Counted from the first letter of the stretch, positions 12,642-26,800 are shown. The stretch: DNA of 64,000 nucleotides from Lingula anatina (GCF_001039355.2 NW_019775592.1:39954-103953); one strand, 5' to 3'. Made by a program: numbers and translations. Notes: generated by a model not told the origin, from the letters alone.

Positions 12642-12942
12642 GCAAAGTGTATTTGACAGCATTCAGAACAGACGATCTGCAGACTAACTGATCCGCGGAC
12701 TAAATATGGCCAATTCCACTTAAAAGAAAAGCCACTTAATACCCTAATGGTCTCCCTGCCTCCCCATACCATCCCTGCAGGGGCCCTGCAATTAAACCTG
12801 GAAGCCCAGATTTAATCCATGCGGAGGCGGGGAAACCATTAAGATATAAGGCGGGTTTGCTTTTCAGTGGGGTCAGCCATATTTAGTCCCTGGTTCAGTT
12901 AGTTCACGGATCATCTGTTCTGAATGCGGCCTTTGTGTACAG
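12642..12942. repeat. Long hairpin in the GCNA 3' UTR (copy B); copy A version 8996-10036
   Basis: A left arm beginning CAAAGTGTATTTGACAGC and a right arm ending GCGGCCTTTGTGTACAG are imperfect reverse complements over about 130 bp each, including the outer match CATTCAGAACAGA with TCTGTTCTGAATG. The loop lies near 12775-12800. In copy A the right arm is split by the 740-bp transposon. It is probably an old foldback element. Confidence 0.75.
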
Positions 12943-12967
12943 TACTTGGGCTTTCATATTTACTTAA

Positions 12968-13301
12968 AGGGATAATAACTCTTTGTATGATATCTATATT
13001 TCACAATAAAAACATTGTGAATAACTCATATAAATATAATGTATTCTGTTTTACCACAAAAACGGCAGTTATAGGTATTATTCTGATATCCGAGCTTGTC
13101 TTTAGACCACGTTACCTCCGATGGCTATACTCTGTTAAAATCTCTTAAGAGATTTTAACAAAAAACCAAACTTTTTAGAAAAAAACCAAGGACTAACTTT
13201 GAATGTAAAAATGGATTCATTTACCATTGGTAAGTATGGGAAAATTGTTGTTTACTCCAGGAAAATTCATTTTTTGGCCGAAACAAAGAGTTATTATCAC
13301 T
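12968..13301. mobile_element. 334-bp TTAA-flanked MITE, present only in copy B
   Basis: The left end AGGGATAATAACTC is mirrored by GAGTTATTATCACT at the right end. TTAA lies on both sides (12964-12967 and 13302-13305). The matching site in copy A (around 10055-10066) is empty. TTAA target duplication is typical of piggyBac-type transposition; the family assignment is inference. An internal perfect palindrome sits near 13137-13160. Confidence 0.85.
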
Positions 13302-14322
13302 TTAACTAAAGTGTATATTATTGTTATTGATGAAACTCAGTGGCGAGAGGGGAGGACATAGTTTATTTTGGAAAGGACTGAGAACGTTAAGATCTAACAG
13401 TTCACTTACCGAGATATCAATACAACAAATAATGTTCAGAGGAGAAAGAAGAAAGAAAAAAATATGATACAAATTTGTGATTATGTTTAGTGAACAGTCA
13501 GCTAGCATGAATATTAGAATGCTGATTGTGTAGCATTATAAAAGAATCTGAGTATCAGTTATCATTTCAACATTTTTGAAAGTAGTTGAAAGAGTTAATT
13601 ATATGATAAGACCATGTACAGCTGGTTTGTTAGTTTGATGGACTTTTGATGTGTTTTTGGTATAATGGGAAAGGGGGGAGGGGGGGGAAATGAAGAAATT
13701 TCCTTTGTTTTGTGGTAATTTTCTAGTATAATTCCACTATGTATTTTACACAGATGCAAACTCAGAATATTTAATTTGATAGATGGATTGGAGATTTTGA
13801 CTGTCTTTTGCTGATGATTTAAGCCAAGTGCACAGTTACAGGCATTGTTGCATTTTCAATTACTTAGAAATTAGAATTTTTGAAGAGGGGTAGCAGTACT
13901 AGTACATAACTTTACTAAAACAACATGAGGCTTTGGGGCATACTATAATTACAAGCTAAGAAACAAAATTTAAGTCAATAACTTTGTGAAAAGGCAGAGA
14001 AAATATAATGTTATGAAAACTGCATTTTTATTTTAGATGTGGTTACTTAACTCAATTGATAAATTGAGTGTGTAATTGCCATTGGTTTAAAATGGCACGC
14101 ATTTAAATGTTGTTATAATTGCTAAATGCTGTAAACTAATGTTATTGAGTTCTGAATCATTAAAAGAAATAAATCTTTTTTTAAAAGTTTAAAGAAAAAA
14201 ATGAAATGTTCACTTTAGAATGGAAATTATATTCCTTGGCAGTATGAGTAGGTTGCCTTTGCTAATCTAGCAGTCTGCCACTGAAATTGCTACACTGGTA
14301 CTCAAGACCTTCCAACTAACAC

Positions 14323-14387
<65 letters not shown>

Positions 14388-16366
14388 GAGAGGAGAGAGA
14401 AACATGTTCATGCATATACACATTAACAAATTAAATTGCTTGCACAAGCGTTACTTCTTAAATGTAAAACTGTGAAGCATTAGTTATACTGCAGTAATTT
14501 GCTTTGGCTGTTTGTCTAAGTTGCATTTCTGTAATGTTGTAAGGATGTGAAAAACTATTATATATCAGGTAGATTTTTTTTCTGGGATGTATTTGCACTT
14601 CACATTGGTGCAGATTATTTTTAGAAATGATAAAAATTGTGCTATTCTGGGTGGTCATAAAAACATGAATTGCAAGCAATTCTCAATCAATATCCTGTAT
14701 TTTTTATGACTACATTTAATGGCTCTTCCTAATTTGTTTGCCTACCTCTTGTATTTTATAGTCAGTTTTTACCTCATCTGTTATCAGGATAGAAGATCGT
14801 TAAATCATTTCATTTTTGCATCAAGTAGCTTTAAATCTTGATGTAGAATTGACTTAATGCAAGTCGTTTTTCACTTTTCATCTATCCCTTAAAATGTTAT
14901 GTCAATTTACGTTTCACTTTTGAAATATCGATCTTTACTTATCTCTGTTTTGCATATTGACAAAGTGCTGGGCTACTCTCAGACAGTTTTCCAGATATTT
15001 ATCCTGGGGGAGGGGGGGGGTAGATCTCAACCCCCATGCCATATTTTCAGACTTTTTCTCTCAATGGCAGTTTCATCCATGTACAATATAGTTACTTACA
15101 TTTAAAGATATGATTTAAATTATCCAGTAAAGTTTGATTAACTAGATAATAAATAGTTTACAAATTATGAATAATTACTTTGTTAAAGATTTAATTAATA
15201 AGATGTGTGTAGCCTTGCATTACAAATAGACTAAATTTTTGAATAAAATAAAAACTATTCACTTTATGTGCATTTGCGATGTTAATTCTTAATCAAAGAC
15301 CAGTGGAAAATTACAAGTTTCAATTAATCATCTGTTGTTATCGACTTCCGTTTTGTAAAAATCTTGTGTACAGTATACAAAGACAACTTGATAAAAAACT
15401 TAAATGTAAATAGCAGTAGTAATTCGTTTTATACTTATCTGAGCCACAGGCATATAAATTGCTGTATAATGTAAAGTCACAGTATATTATTAACAGATTA
15501 CGAGAATTATAAATCACACCATGAATAGTTCTAATAGGCAAAATCCAAGATGGCCAAAAAATCTCACAACTTAAAATTCTTGGGGAAAATTGAAAATGTG
15601 TCCTGTTTCCCAGACAATAAGGTATCCAGTAACACCCCTGAGTCATCTGTATACTTGTCATAGTTGTCAGTTATTTCCCAGGGTGGTCATGTTAATTAAA
15701 CCATTACCATTGCAAATTATGTCCTGTTACGTCATCATTGTGGTGGCCTTTATTATGTGTCCTTATTCTCCCCTTTTGATAAATGTTTGAGCATGTCTCA
15801 TTTGGTACTATGACTAAATGTACTGTTGGGAAGACTTGGTCAATTACTGCATAAATTGTAATCTAATGTAAAGGGATGTAGAGCGACTCTTTTGATCATG
15901 TCCTGGTTGCAAAATGGGGGGAAAATGCAGTGGCTTATGTTAAAAGGATTACACAATCAACAATTATACTGTTTATACATGTACTTTAAAAGGGGAGGAA
16001 ATTTAAACCATGATTGTCAGATTTCAGTATAAATTAATCGAGCAATTTTTGATGTGAAAATTTCTCTACAATAATTTAACCAATCTGGGAGCTATCTAAA
16101 GTGACGCAGTTTCTCTCTCTCTGGATGTAAGAAAATTAATCCTGAGGCTGCAAAACTGTTTTAACCCAAATTAATGTAAAGTAATTCTTCTTCTTCAAGT
16201 AATTTAATAAAGTCACCTGGTGGTAAATATCACCACTGAAGCTGAAATATTAAAGGTGTACTCATTTAGCTTGCAGTTTCAAAATGTATTCATGTCCTGC
16301 TCTCTTCTGCCCCCACCCCCTCCATATCTGTCTTTGACCACATTCATATTCACACATCATACACCC

Positions 16367-16570
16367 CATTTCCATAGATTAGATCGACCTACTTTAGATC
16401 GACCTAACTACCTGGGGGTTCACACTAAATAGCTGTCAGCCGGGCGGACACGAAAGTTAATTACCCCCTTACAGCTTGTAGTAGGCGGGACGGACATTTA
16501 AGTCGGATTATCTGAAAGTAATCTAGTGAGAATCCCCGCGGGGATAGATCGATCTAAAATCTATGGGAAT
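16367..16570. mobile_element. Palindromic MITE, TAGATCGAC family, copy 1
   Basis: The left end CATAGATTAGATCGACCT is mirrored by GATCGATCTAAAATCTATGG on the right. The inner arms include CGGACATTTAAGTCGG, which recurs in the element at 52630-52852. No coding capacity. Confidence 0.75.
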
Positions 16571-16575
16571 AGAGC

Positions 16576-16768
16576 CATAGTAGCTGGGTCCCTCTAACTC
16601 TGTGGGGGATTCTTGCTTAAGTGCAATCAGTGGAATCATCTTAATTGGCTGACACATCTCCTCAAGCAACTAAGGGAGAAATTAACAAGTGTGTGTTGAT
16701 TAAGCTGATTCCACTGATTGCACTTCAGTGAGAATCCCCCGCAGACTTGGACCGTCCCAACTAGTATG
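16576..16768. mobile_element. Palindromic MITE abutting copy 1
   Basis: The left arm CATAGTAGCTGGGTCC and the inner AAGTGCAATCAGTGGAATCA are mirrored by TGATTCCACTGATTGCACTT and an end that reads CATACTAGTTGGGACGG on the complement. It starts about 6 bp after its neighbour ends, so the two may be one composite insertion. Confidence 0.7.
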
Positions 16769-17889
16769 AAGTGTGAATCTGAATGCGCCCTTAGAGTCAA
16801 ATTGTACATATGACATTCTACATGATATGAATGAGAATCACAAACAGTACTGTACAGTAGTTTGCAAGCCATAAAGATTGCAGATAAGAGGCTGGATGTG
16901 TAAATTGTTGCACCTGAAATTGCATTGTACACATATGTGCATACTTAGAATATACAGTTACCTTATACAGGACCCTAATAACTTTTGTTCAAGTGTGTGG
17001 GTCCATTGTTAAAGAAACAGGCAGACTATTTTAAACAAACAGTTAATGCTATACAGACAGCATGAAATGCCTCATACAGGTCATTTTACTGTCTTTTTGA
17101 CCTCATACATTGCATGCTATACAACTATTCTCTTCACCGGAGAGGAATTAGGAGGAAATTTTGCCATGGGGGTGCAAAAGAAGCATCCACCTGAGCAGTT
17201 ATTTTTATCGCCAACCGTTCTCTATTTTATTTACCTTTTCAGCCTGTTCGCAGCCCATTTATTGGACATTTATTATCAGCAGTGATTTTCCACTGGGATC
17301 AGTACAAAGAAAAGATCCTGTTAGTGTATAGGAATTTTTGGGGTTTTTTTTACTGGGCCTCTATCCTATTTAGTGATGGTGGTACGGGTGCCACTTATTT
17401 GACCCCACCTTAACTTAACCAAATCTGTGAATGACTCTCCAGCCGAGGGCTTAATTAGCATACCCTGCCCTATTCAATGAGGGTACTGTAACCAATGAGA
17501 AAAGTTTGTGAATGCTGGACAGTCAACACTATTTGTGACAGGGACACAGAGGCAGTCATAAAAGAGCTGACTAACATAATAGAAAACTTGCACTAACAGT
17601 AGGGTGAATCAACAGGTAACGCTGTTGTTAGCTCGCTAAGACTGGAAAAGTTTGCTACAGCTCACTGCATTTTGCATTACATTGGAGGAGGATTTGAATA
17701 ACAAAAAAGGGCAAACTCCTTTGAAAATCTTTTCTTTGCTCTATAACTATTGACATAACTGAGTTTATTTGGCGACACACTTTATTAGAGCTAGCTGCTC
17801 GTTTGGAGATCGCAAAGGGACCCTGGAAAAGTAATCGGAACAGAGCAGTGGACATTTAAAGCCAGCTTTCAGCGGATCCACAGGACACC

Positions 17890-20800
17890 ATGGAGAAGAC
17901 TGATATGTCTCCAGTAAGTTTTTGTTTCTAATTTGTCACTTTTAAGAACTTATAGGTGATAATGTTGGATTTTGTTGTTGTTTTGATTTAGAAGATGCGA
18001 TTTAAACAGGTGAACTTCAAAAGTGAAATACCCCAAGGTCCTGTTTTCTTAAATGGAGTATTTAAGGGAACCCATCGAAAATAAGTTTGACATTAACTCC
18101 TTTTTTAAGGATTTTGCATGGCAGATAAGAGAGATTTTCTGCTTGGGTAGTAAATTTACATTTTGCTTACCTGCATTAAATGAATGTGACGTGGCCTCCC
18201 ACAGGGTTATGTTAGATTATATGAATCTTACTTGAGTCCTTCCTTTTACATTGAGTTTGCTTGGAGAAATATTGTTTTTTATCTTATCTATTTTACAATT
18301 TGATCTTAAATTGTGAAAATGTGGATTTTACTTGATGAAAGAGTAGTTTTTGTATGTAACTATATATTTATGCTCACTGTATCTGTCTTTTGTGAATAAA
18401 TTTAACTCAGGTGGAAAACACTTACAGCATAAAGTGATACATGTATAGAATGAGAGAAAAATGAAAGCAGCACACATTTATGTGAATCAATTTTTAAAGT
18501 TTGTTGGCTGCGTCTTGATGCTAAGGTTACTCGAATTTTAGTCTTAAAAACATGATTCATTGAAATACTTGTTTTAAGGAGATCCAAAATCAAGAAAGAT
18601 GAAGGGTTACTACCTTTTAAGGTACCCATTAGATATGTTATCAGTTCTGTAGAATCATTTATGCTGTCAACTTGAAAGTACTTTATGCTCTTTTAAACTT
18701 GAAAGTCATGGTCACAGCTCAACTGTGAACTGAATATAGCAGTATATATTACATAATATTTATACAAATATATTCACAAAAACCGTTTACTTTTCCTTAC
18801 AAAAACTGTGTTGCATTGTTACATTTTTGTATTCTTATCCACAATAAATTATATAGGATAAGTATGTATGTCAACATAACTTGTATAGATATAGGCACTA
18901 GCAGTTGGAAAGCCATGTCCTACTGAAGACCAATGTAGCTTAAGGATATTTGATTTCATATTTGGCTGCACATAACTTCACGACTGCCTTGGGCCATTAA
19001 AACAAACAGGTGCTTGTATATAGACACTGCAAAGACTGGGCTTTATTATAGGTAAATGCATATGGGAAGATGACAACAGAAATGTGTTTGTACATATATA
19101 CACTATGCTTTCAAGTTCACACATTCACATCCACACACACACACGCGCGCGCGCACACACACACACACGCACACAACCACACAGTGTTCACAAATATGTT
19201 TCACTATGCAGAGAGCCAGTTGCTATGCTGCCTAAAAAGTCAAAAACTGTTACATCTTTTCATTCTGATTTTTGTAATTTCATGGTCCATTTGACCAGGT
19301 TCATAAAGTCTGCTTTATACATTTTCTTACAGTGATAAAAGCAATCCATTTTATGACAGCAAAGTAAAACCTGCCATATATTTTAAACATATTTACCATA
19401 TCACTGTACACCTATAACTGTCTGTCAGTATTATTGACTCATACAGTGCACCGGTAAAATTAGTTACAATTTCTATACAGCCATTGTCAAATTTGTCACC
19501 AACCTAGCCGTTTCTCTTCTGTGTCACCACTGAAGGGACACCTTTCATTCTTCAGTGAATAAAGGTCATTGCGTTGGGCATGATTTTCTGAAGAATTATA
19601 AGAATTTTACAGAAGCGTATAGTTGTATAAAACAGGTTGACAATTACATAATAGAATCTATATGTCTACTGAGATGTACAGTAATTTAATATTACCTCTG
19701 TTTACCTGCATTCAGTATGTGAGAATAGGTACCATATAGAGATACAACATGTTGGGAAACAACCTGAAAATTGACACAAGTTTTTTTTCATCCTTTTATC
19801 TAGAATCGCATTGGGAATAAGTCTGATACAGCTTAAGTTGTATAATTCAATTACCATATGGGAAATCCATTACCCTGTAAAAAAATTAAATTCATTAAAA
19901 AGTAGTAAGAATTAAATTAAGTAAATATAAGAATTGCCGTTTAAAAAAGAGATAGGTCACATCAGTGCGTTTTATAGATATTACATTGTCTATGATATGT
20001 GTTAACTGCTATATTGCCTGCCCCCCATCCATAATGTGTGCAAACAGAAGACGGAGTAGGTGAAGTTTACAGCAAGATGGAAAATAGCCACTCTAAAATG
20101 GAGATTACATGTTATATACTCATTAGATCCCAAAACTAACTGAACTTCTCCTTCAAATCAATGTACACCCCCATATACCAACAGATCATTCCACAGATAT
20201 GTAAAGTTTTCTGCAACTTGTAGGTTAGAGTAAGTAATTTTTAGGCTACATACATTTTTGAATGAAAGCAATTTACTGTTTTATCTTGGGATATTAGCAC
20301 ATAAGGGTTAAGCATTGTGGTTACCCATCATTGCAGAAGGGGGGGGGGGGGCAAGATGGCAGTTAACATGAAGATATCCCTCTTTCTTGACTATCTAGAT
20401 CTGTGAATCTGCCATAGCAAAATGTAATCAATTTATCAAAATTTTACTTTTCTATTTTTTCCTTTCTTCCTTCCTTTCTTCCTTCCTTCCTTCCTTCCTT
20501 CCTTCCTTCCTTTCTTTCTTTCTTACATTTTTTTTGGGGGGTGGGGGCTCTTTGGCAAATCAAGACAATAGTTTCTCAACAGTTAAATTAAAATTTTGTA
20601 AGGTAATTTAGAATTTACAGAATGTGCATTCTGTAATTTATTATTATCCTTATTATCGAATTTGAACCATATGTAGAAGATAAAGAATCCAAATGATCAC
20701 CAGATAAATTGCATTTTGAGAAGTACACCTCTGTTTCTTTGGGTAGATGGATAGATAATAACTGCCTAGATAATGTAATTTGTTAACTTAAAGTTGTTAT

Positions 20801-23800
20801 CCTCCAAACCCATCATTTTTTCCCACCCTTTTTTCTACATATTCCAAACACTAAAAATGAACGGTGAATGTTGGTAGCGTGTGTATAATTGCACACACCC
20901 AAAGTTAACCTGCAATCAGTTCATTTGTCCTTTAAGGAACTGTTATCATGGAGAGACAGCCAGTCTGCTGGTCTTTATATCATTATACAATGAAGGCATG
21001 GCATTGTGAGGGCTCTCTCTTCACACAGAGGTACTCTGTCATACTTAAAGGGCAGCCTTTGGTGACATAACTCCATACTGTCATAGGAGAAATGACCCCT
21101 TTCTACATGCCTGTTTGCGTCCTAGTGTCCAAGGATCTATAACAGTCTTCTCCTCTCTGGCTATCGAATATACAGCCTTCATTGTATTTGCTGTCATTCT
21201 CTATTGTCTGGTCTATAAACAGTGTAGGTTTGCAGGACAGTTCTCAAGTTATGGTGGATCGAGCGAGGGCATCTCTATAGTTTGAAGATTCATTGGGCCG
21301 AAAGGTTCATTGATTTAAAAAATCAACACATTTTCACCAGTTTTTTAATCAAAGGTTCATTGGTCTGAAGGAATATTGCTACGGCCCCGATGTAGCTAGT
21401 TTCCAAATAAATGCTTGAGAAATTTTAAAGGGTGCAGGTCAAAGTGACATGCTGCATTCATTGTCTTTGTTCTTGTCATAACCATGCAGGTCCCTTAGAG
21501 CTGATTGCCATAGATTTACCTGTCATGGAGTAATTTTTGTTTCTTATAAGGCATGGGGTTTTGCAAGTGTCTGGTGGAATTGTATAATTAAATACACTTA
21601 AGTCATCTGTTTCAGCCATACTTCCACAAATAGTTTGTGTTTTTCTACCCTGTTGCTGTAAAGGTCAGTTTATAAAAGCAGTAGCATTATGAGTTCTGGA
21701 TGAAAGGCTTTTTTTTTTTCTTTTTTATTATATCTGAACAATCAGACCATAAGAAAATGCTCCCACCCACGTAAACAAAACTAAGCAACCAAGGTGATGC
21801 ACTGGTTTAGCTGTAAGATGAGGTTAAACAAATATAAATTTTATTTATTATTCAGAACATATTATTGTATGCCTTAAGCTTTTTTTGGGGACAGCAATTT
21901 ACTCTTCCACTATCATAGACTTATTGGTAGCACTTATTACTTCAAAGTTGTTGACACACATACACACAAAAAAAGGCTTTTTAAAATAGTGGATTTTTTA
22001 TTTAAATCTCAACGAGCATGCCTATGTTGAATTTAGTTGCATGAATTTATAATTGTTATGTCCTTATTAGTAATGAACTGCATCAAGTACCCAAGCTCAA
22101 ATTTTCCTCCTTTTTGCCTGAAATTGATAAAAGAAATAAACAAATTAAATCATAAATTTGGCTAAAGCCAAGTTAAGGAAAAGTTAACCAAAAAAACTGT
22201 ATACGGCATATATACAACATTATGTAGCTTTTTTTTTTTTTGTCAGAAGCATGGTGGTTACAGTTCTGGAGTCAGTTATGTAGTCAACATTTGCTGAAGA
22301 TCTTGGGAAAATTCCTCGAGTGGATTGTTTGTTTTACACTCCACAAACTTGTTCTTGAGGTTGAGTACAAAATAACATGGCCTGGAAACTAGTTTTTTCC
22401 CATCATGCATTTGAGCAGTCATTCCCCTCATCAAAAAATAAAATCCTTTGAAAAGAAGACCAACAATACAGACTACAAAAATGGCAATGAAAGAAGGGGA
22501 GTGAGAAAGCATGTTCATTCAGGGCAAACTTGATGGTGTTAGCACAGGTGTTTGTTTTTATTTGATCTTCTTTTTGAACATTTAATTTTTTAAAAATAAA
22601 TGCCTTTTTCACTTGTATCAGGCCATGAATTTATGAAATGGTGTATGTTAAAAACAATTATTTCCATAAAAAAACTGCAAATTAAAGTAATTTTATTATA
22701 AAACCTGCTAGCCAGTTTATAGAAAACATGAACACTGAAAGCCTGTTAAACTGTAAGGAAAAAAAAGGGCGTGGCATACTTCTCAGCAGTGGATTGTTGC
22801 ATGAACCAAAATATCTGCTCCAAGTTATGTTATATGAACCCCCGTAATCCTGTTTAAAGTGTAACACTATAGAATAAATGCAGGCGGACGGCTCTCACCC
22901 TGAGAGCATATAATTATAGGCCTGTAATGTAAGATAAAGTGGGGGATGTTTGTAAATGCACAGTGAAACTCAGGGTATAATTATTTAAAAGGGAACATGG
23001 TTATTTTGCAATGTTTGCATGCAGTCTACTAAAGTTGGGGTTGTTGCCTCCAAGAGGGTGGAGGCCTTCTTTGGTTTGTTCAGGGTAAACAGTACATTAA
23101 TAAAAGGAAGGCAAATATTAGGTGAACAGAATACAAAGCAATGGAATATTTAGAGTTAAAAATGGGAAGCGTTGGACATTGTTCAACCTATATTTGTAGC
23201 TAAGAACAGTGTTGTTCAAAGTTGTAACCATGCTTCAAATAAAAAGTTGTTTGAAAAAGTACTGGAAAGTTGATTACTCCAGCTATATACTTGTTTACAT
23301 AAGAAATATTTTGATGTAAGAAGTAGCCCAGGTGTATGCATGTGAAAATTACTTCTCAATCTGAAATTACACTCTTCAATTTCGATATTAAACCAATATT
23401 TGCAAAGTACCCCGGCCCAAGCCTGAGCACGTTCTGTTAAGTTAGGTATTGTAACATATCTCACGTGATGTCTAGATGTTTCCTACTTAAAAATAGAATG
23501 TGTGTGACTAACAAAAGCACGGATCCAATCATAAAATATGCTGTAAATTGAAAGAAAATTTGAACAGCCTTAGTATGCTTCAACAACATGAACAGAAAGC
23601 TCTTTAAAAAGGAGAAAAATAGATTTTTATTTGGATAGTTCCTTTGTTGAATAGCTTTGCTGAATAACTTTCCCTAAACTTTCACTGCAAAAAGGTCAAC
23701 CCCTATGTTGGTGGGATGAGGACTGAAAAGAAATGTTTTGGTTATACTGTTACTGGTATATGGGCTAGGTAAGATTTTTGTAAATAATGAAGCACAGAAA

Positions 23801-26800
23801 GGTTTGGTACCACTGCTTTGCAAATATATTAACTTATATTGTTATTTGTTTGTCACTTGTTTGTCACTATCCTTAAGTGCTCTCAAAGTGAACAATTGGT
23901 AATGGAAGAATCTATTATTTTTTTTCTAAAGGCAAACTGAAAATTGATACTTGATACACGTCAAAATATCACTTATCAAAAACATGATATGGAGAGTGAC
24001 TCCGAAGGACATTTTATTTTTCCTTCTAGATAAGGGGTTATGTCAAGGATATCTTTATTTCGGGGGCGTCTCGATAGTCCGAAGGTTCATTGGTCCGAAG
24101 GTTCATTGGTCCGAAAAGTGGTAACATTTTCATCGATTTTTTCATCAAGGCTTCATTGGTCCGAAGGTTCTATAGTGAATATTCGGACCAATGAACCTTC
24201 GGACTATTGAACCTTCGGACTATTGCTACGGCCCCTTTATTTCTACTAGAATATGTATTGTGTTAGTGACTTCAGAATTTGGAAAGATATTCAGAAATTG
24301 ACACTTTGATATCTATGTACTATCCCGATGACAAATAAGTCTTTTGGAGGTCAGTATATGTGCTATTAAGACCACAAAGTAAAAAAAACAACATAATGAT
24401 GATAATATCTTACTGTTGCCATAATATTGCCTTATATTTATTGAAGTACTGGTAGAATGCATACACAAGGTCTCAATATTAAAGAAAATTTCTTTCTCTC
24501 CCCCCCCCCCGGCCCTTTTTCTCTTTGCATTCCTGCATTCATTTCATATTTAGGGTGAACTTATTCTTATCTCAAAAAATAAAAACATGCGCTGCACAAA
24601 ATACAATAAAACTTGTAGATAAGTATAGCTGAAATATATTTTTCAATTTAATCTGCAAGTAAATTAAAATCTTACAAAATACTGTGAGTCACTGCATGAG
24701 CAGCTTTACATAAATGATTCAACATTTTTAGAATGGTGTGGGGTTTTGTACAAGAACTATTATTTTAAATTACAGTGTCACAGTCATGACGTAAAAGTAT
24801 TAATAACGATGTGGTTTTGGTACTCTTTTGTTAACTTCCTTGTCCTCGGGGCTTCAGTTATTTGCCAGTGTTTATGTCGCTTTTCACCACACCTTTGTAA
24901 CTGCTCAGACACGGAGTATATTTGACTATATATTGCACTTACACCAGTGACTTGATGAAAAAAATATTTATATTAATAGATGTTTAATTTATTACTTGAC
25001 TTGCACAGTATAGCAGAGCCTACTAACAATGTACGTGCAGTGTATAATATAAAAGCAGTGTATGTCGATTACATCAGCAAACAGTTCAATTCCTTTATAG
25101 TTTGTGACAATTTCATAATTTATAAGTGAAAAAAAAACAGTTGTCTGATATTGGGTCATTAAATTTCTGCAGTGGCAGATTTAGGGGAGGTCAGGGGGTC
25201 CTACCCCCCCACCCCACCCCCACTTTTTTGAAAAAGGTGCACCAATGGCCCCTCTTGAAATTAGAATTTTGACTAGCTGTATCATAGCCCCCCCCCCCCC
25301 CCCTCTTTCAAATAATTCTGGATCCGCCTTTGTTTCTGGGCTTAAAAATAAGTGGTTCTTGTGTAAGCATGTCTGTATTTGTATAGAGAAGACAACAATA
25401 AGACAAGATAAATAACAGATTATCATAATATCACCACTGATAGCTACTTTTGTGACAGTTTTGTAGTGTGATTCAACCCCCTCCCCCACATATTCTTTAT
25501 CTCACTTTGTAACCTACCTGTCTAGATAAAAAAAGAAACAGGTAAGGCGGAAATTACCTTGGCTGGTAAATAGAAACATCTTTTATCATTATAATTAGCA
25601 TTTTTGTCTCGTGTTGTTTTACCACAGGGTGTACTTCCCTCGCCAAACAATGGCATCTCCTTTTTTCATTATTTAAAAAAATGTTTGTGGTTTTACAGCC
25701 CAATTCTTTCTGTCTGATACTTTAAAAAAATTTTGACATGCAACACCTTACTAACATTGTGGTTGATTGGCTCATCTGATGGTTAAAAATATATTTATCA
25801 GTACCAAGATATATTGTGCTGAACTCATCTGACATTCTTATTATTATTTATCATTATCTATTATCATTTATCTATCTCAGTGCAAGTGCATTTAAGAATG
25901 CCTTTGACCCAACAAAATAATCTGAAACATTGATAATAAAATTACAAATTCATGCATTCATTATAAATGATTCACGATAATTCATTTTTTAAACAATAAA
26001 CCACCTCTTCCCACTCTAACTCCCACAAGACACAACCCTCAGTAGTAAAATAATCCATTTTAGGGACATGCTTTTGTATTAGACCCCACCCCTTTGCCTC
26101 AGTAGTGTCATATCTTATATATCTTGACATATTTTTTATTTTAAAAAATTTCTCTTTGGCAAGGTGCAACAATGCCTGTTTATGATAATGACACGGTCTT
26201 GTTGAACCGGTTTAAAGATAAGTAGAATATGAAGGCAGGAACATAATGGATAATACTGAAGGGATTCACTAGTTTTATTATTTGTGTGTAGTCATGGGTG
26301 TTGCATGCGTCATAAATGTGGAAGCCAAAGTGCGCACTTAAAAAACAGTTAAGTGTACTTTGTGAAACAACCATGGTCAGTTTTTTATTTATTTATTTAT
26401 TTATTTATTATTGTTATTATTAAATATAAAATACTTCAGTCAAATTGTCTGATGCCTGTGTTTTATAAATGATGCTTGACATTGCTAACTCAGTGGCGTA
26501 TTTAGGGGGTGACAGGGGGGTCCTGACCCCCCCCCCCCCCCCCCTTTTCGGTTTCTGAAATTTAGACTTTTGACTAGCTGAATTATAGTTTAAAACCCTA
26601 TCGAACGGCACCGTACGCCCTCCAAAACATCAATTTTTTTTCGGGGCTCTTCAGCGGGCCCCTAACCCCACTCCAAAATGGCGAGGGTCGGTTTTACATC
26701 CGAGGGCCTTGATTCCTAATACTGGTCCCCGCCCCCTTCAAATAGTCCAGGATCGGCCCCTGGTTAACTGTGTCTTTCATATTTACCCACCCGTTTGCAT

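Larger units (their letters stand above)
11420..14684 (+). repeat. Direct duplication block B (GCNA 3' end)
   Basis: Collinear copy of 8011-11418. It starts inside a CA repeat immediately after the N at 11419 and runs to the point where copy A breaks off; block B then continues into unique sequence. This is the arrangement left when two allelic contigs are joined end to end. Confidence 0.9.
14685..17889. other. Intergenic region between the GCNA copies and the SLC6 gene
   Basis: No coding region is supported here. It holds two palindromic elements (16367-16570 and 16576-16768), and its last few hundred bases should include the SLC6 promoter and 5' UTR. I could not identify a convincing TATA box or other core promoter motif. 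Confidence 0.5.

Noticed and set aside
22276-22518. 80-codon minus-strand frame with a hydrophobic stretch in SLC6 intron 1
   Set aside because: No recognised family, no matching splice signals and an overlapping second frame; expected by chance in AT-rich DNA.
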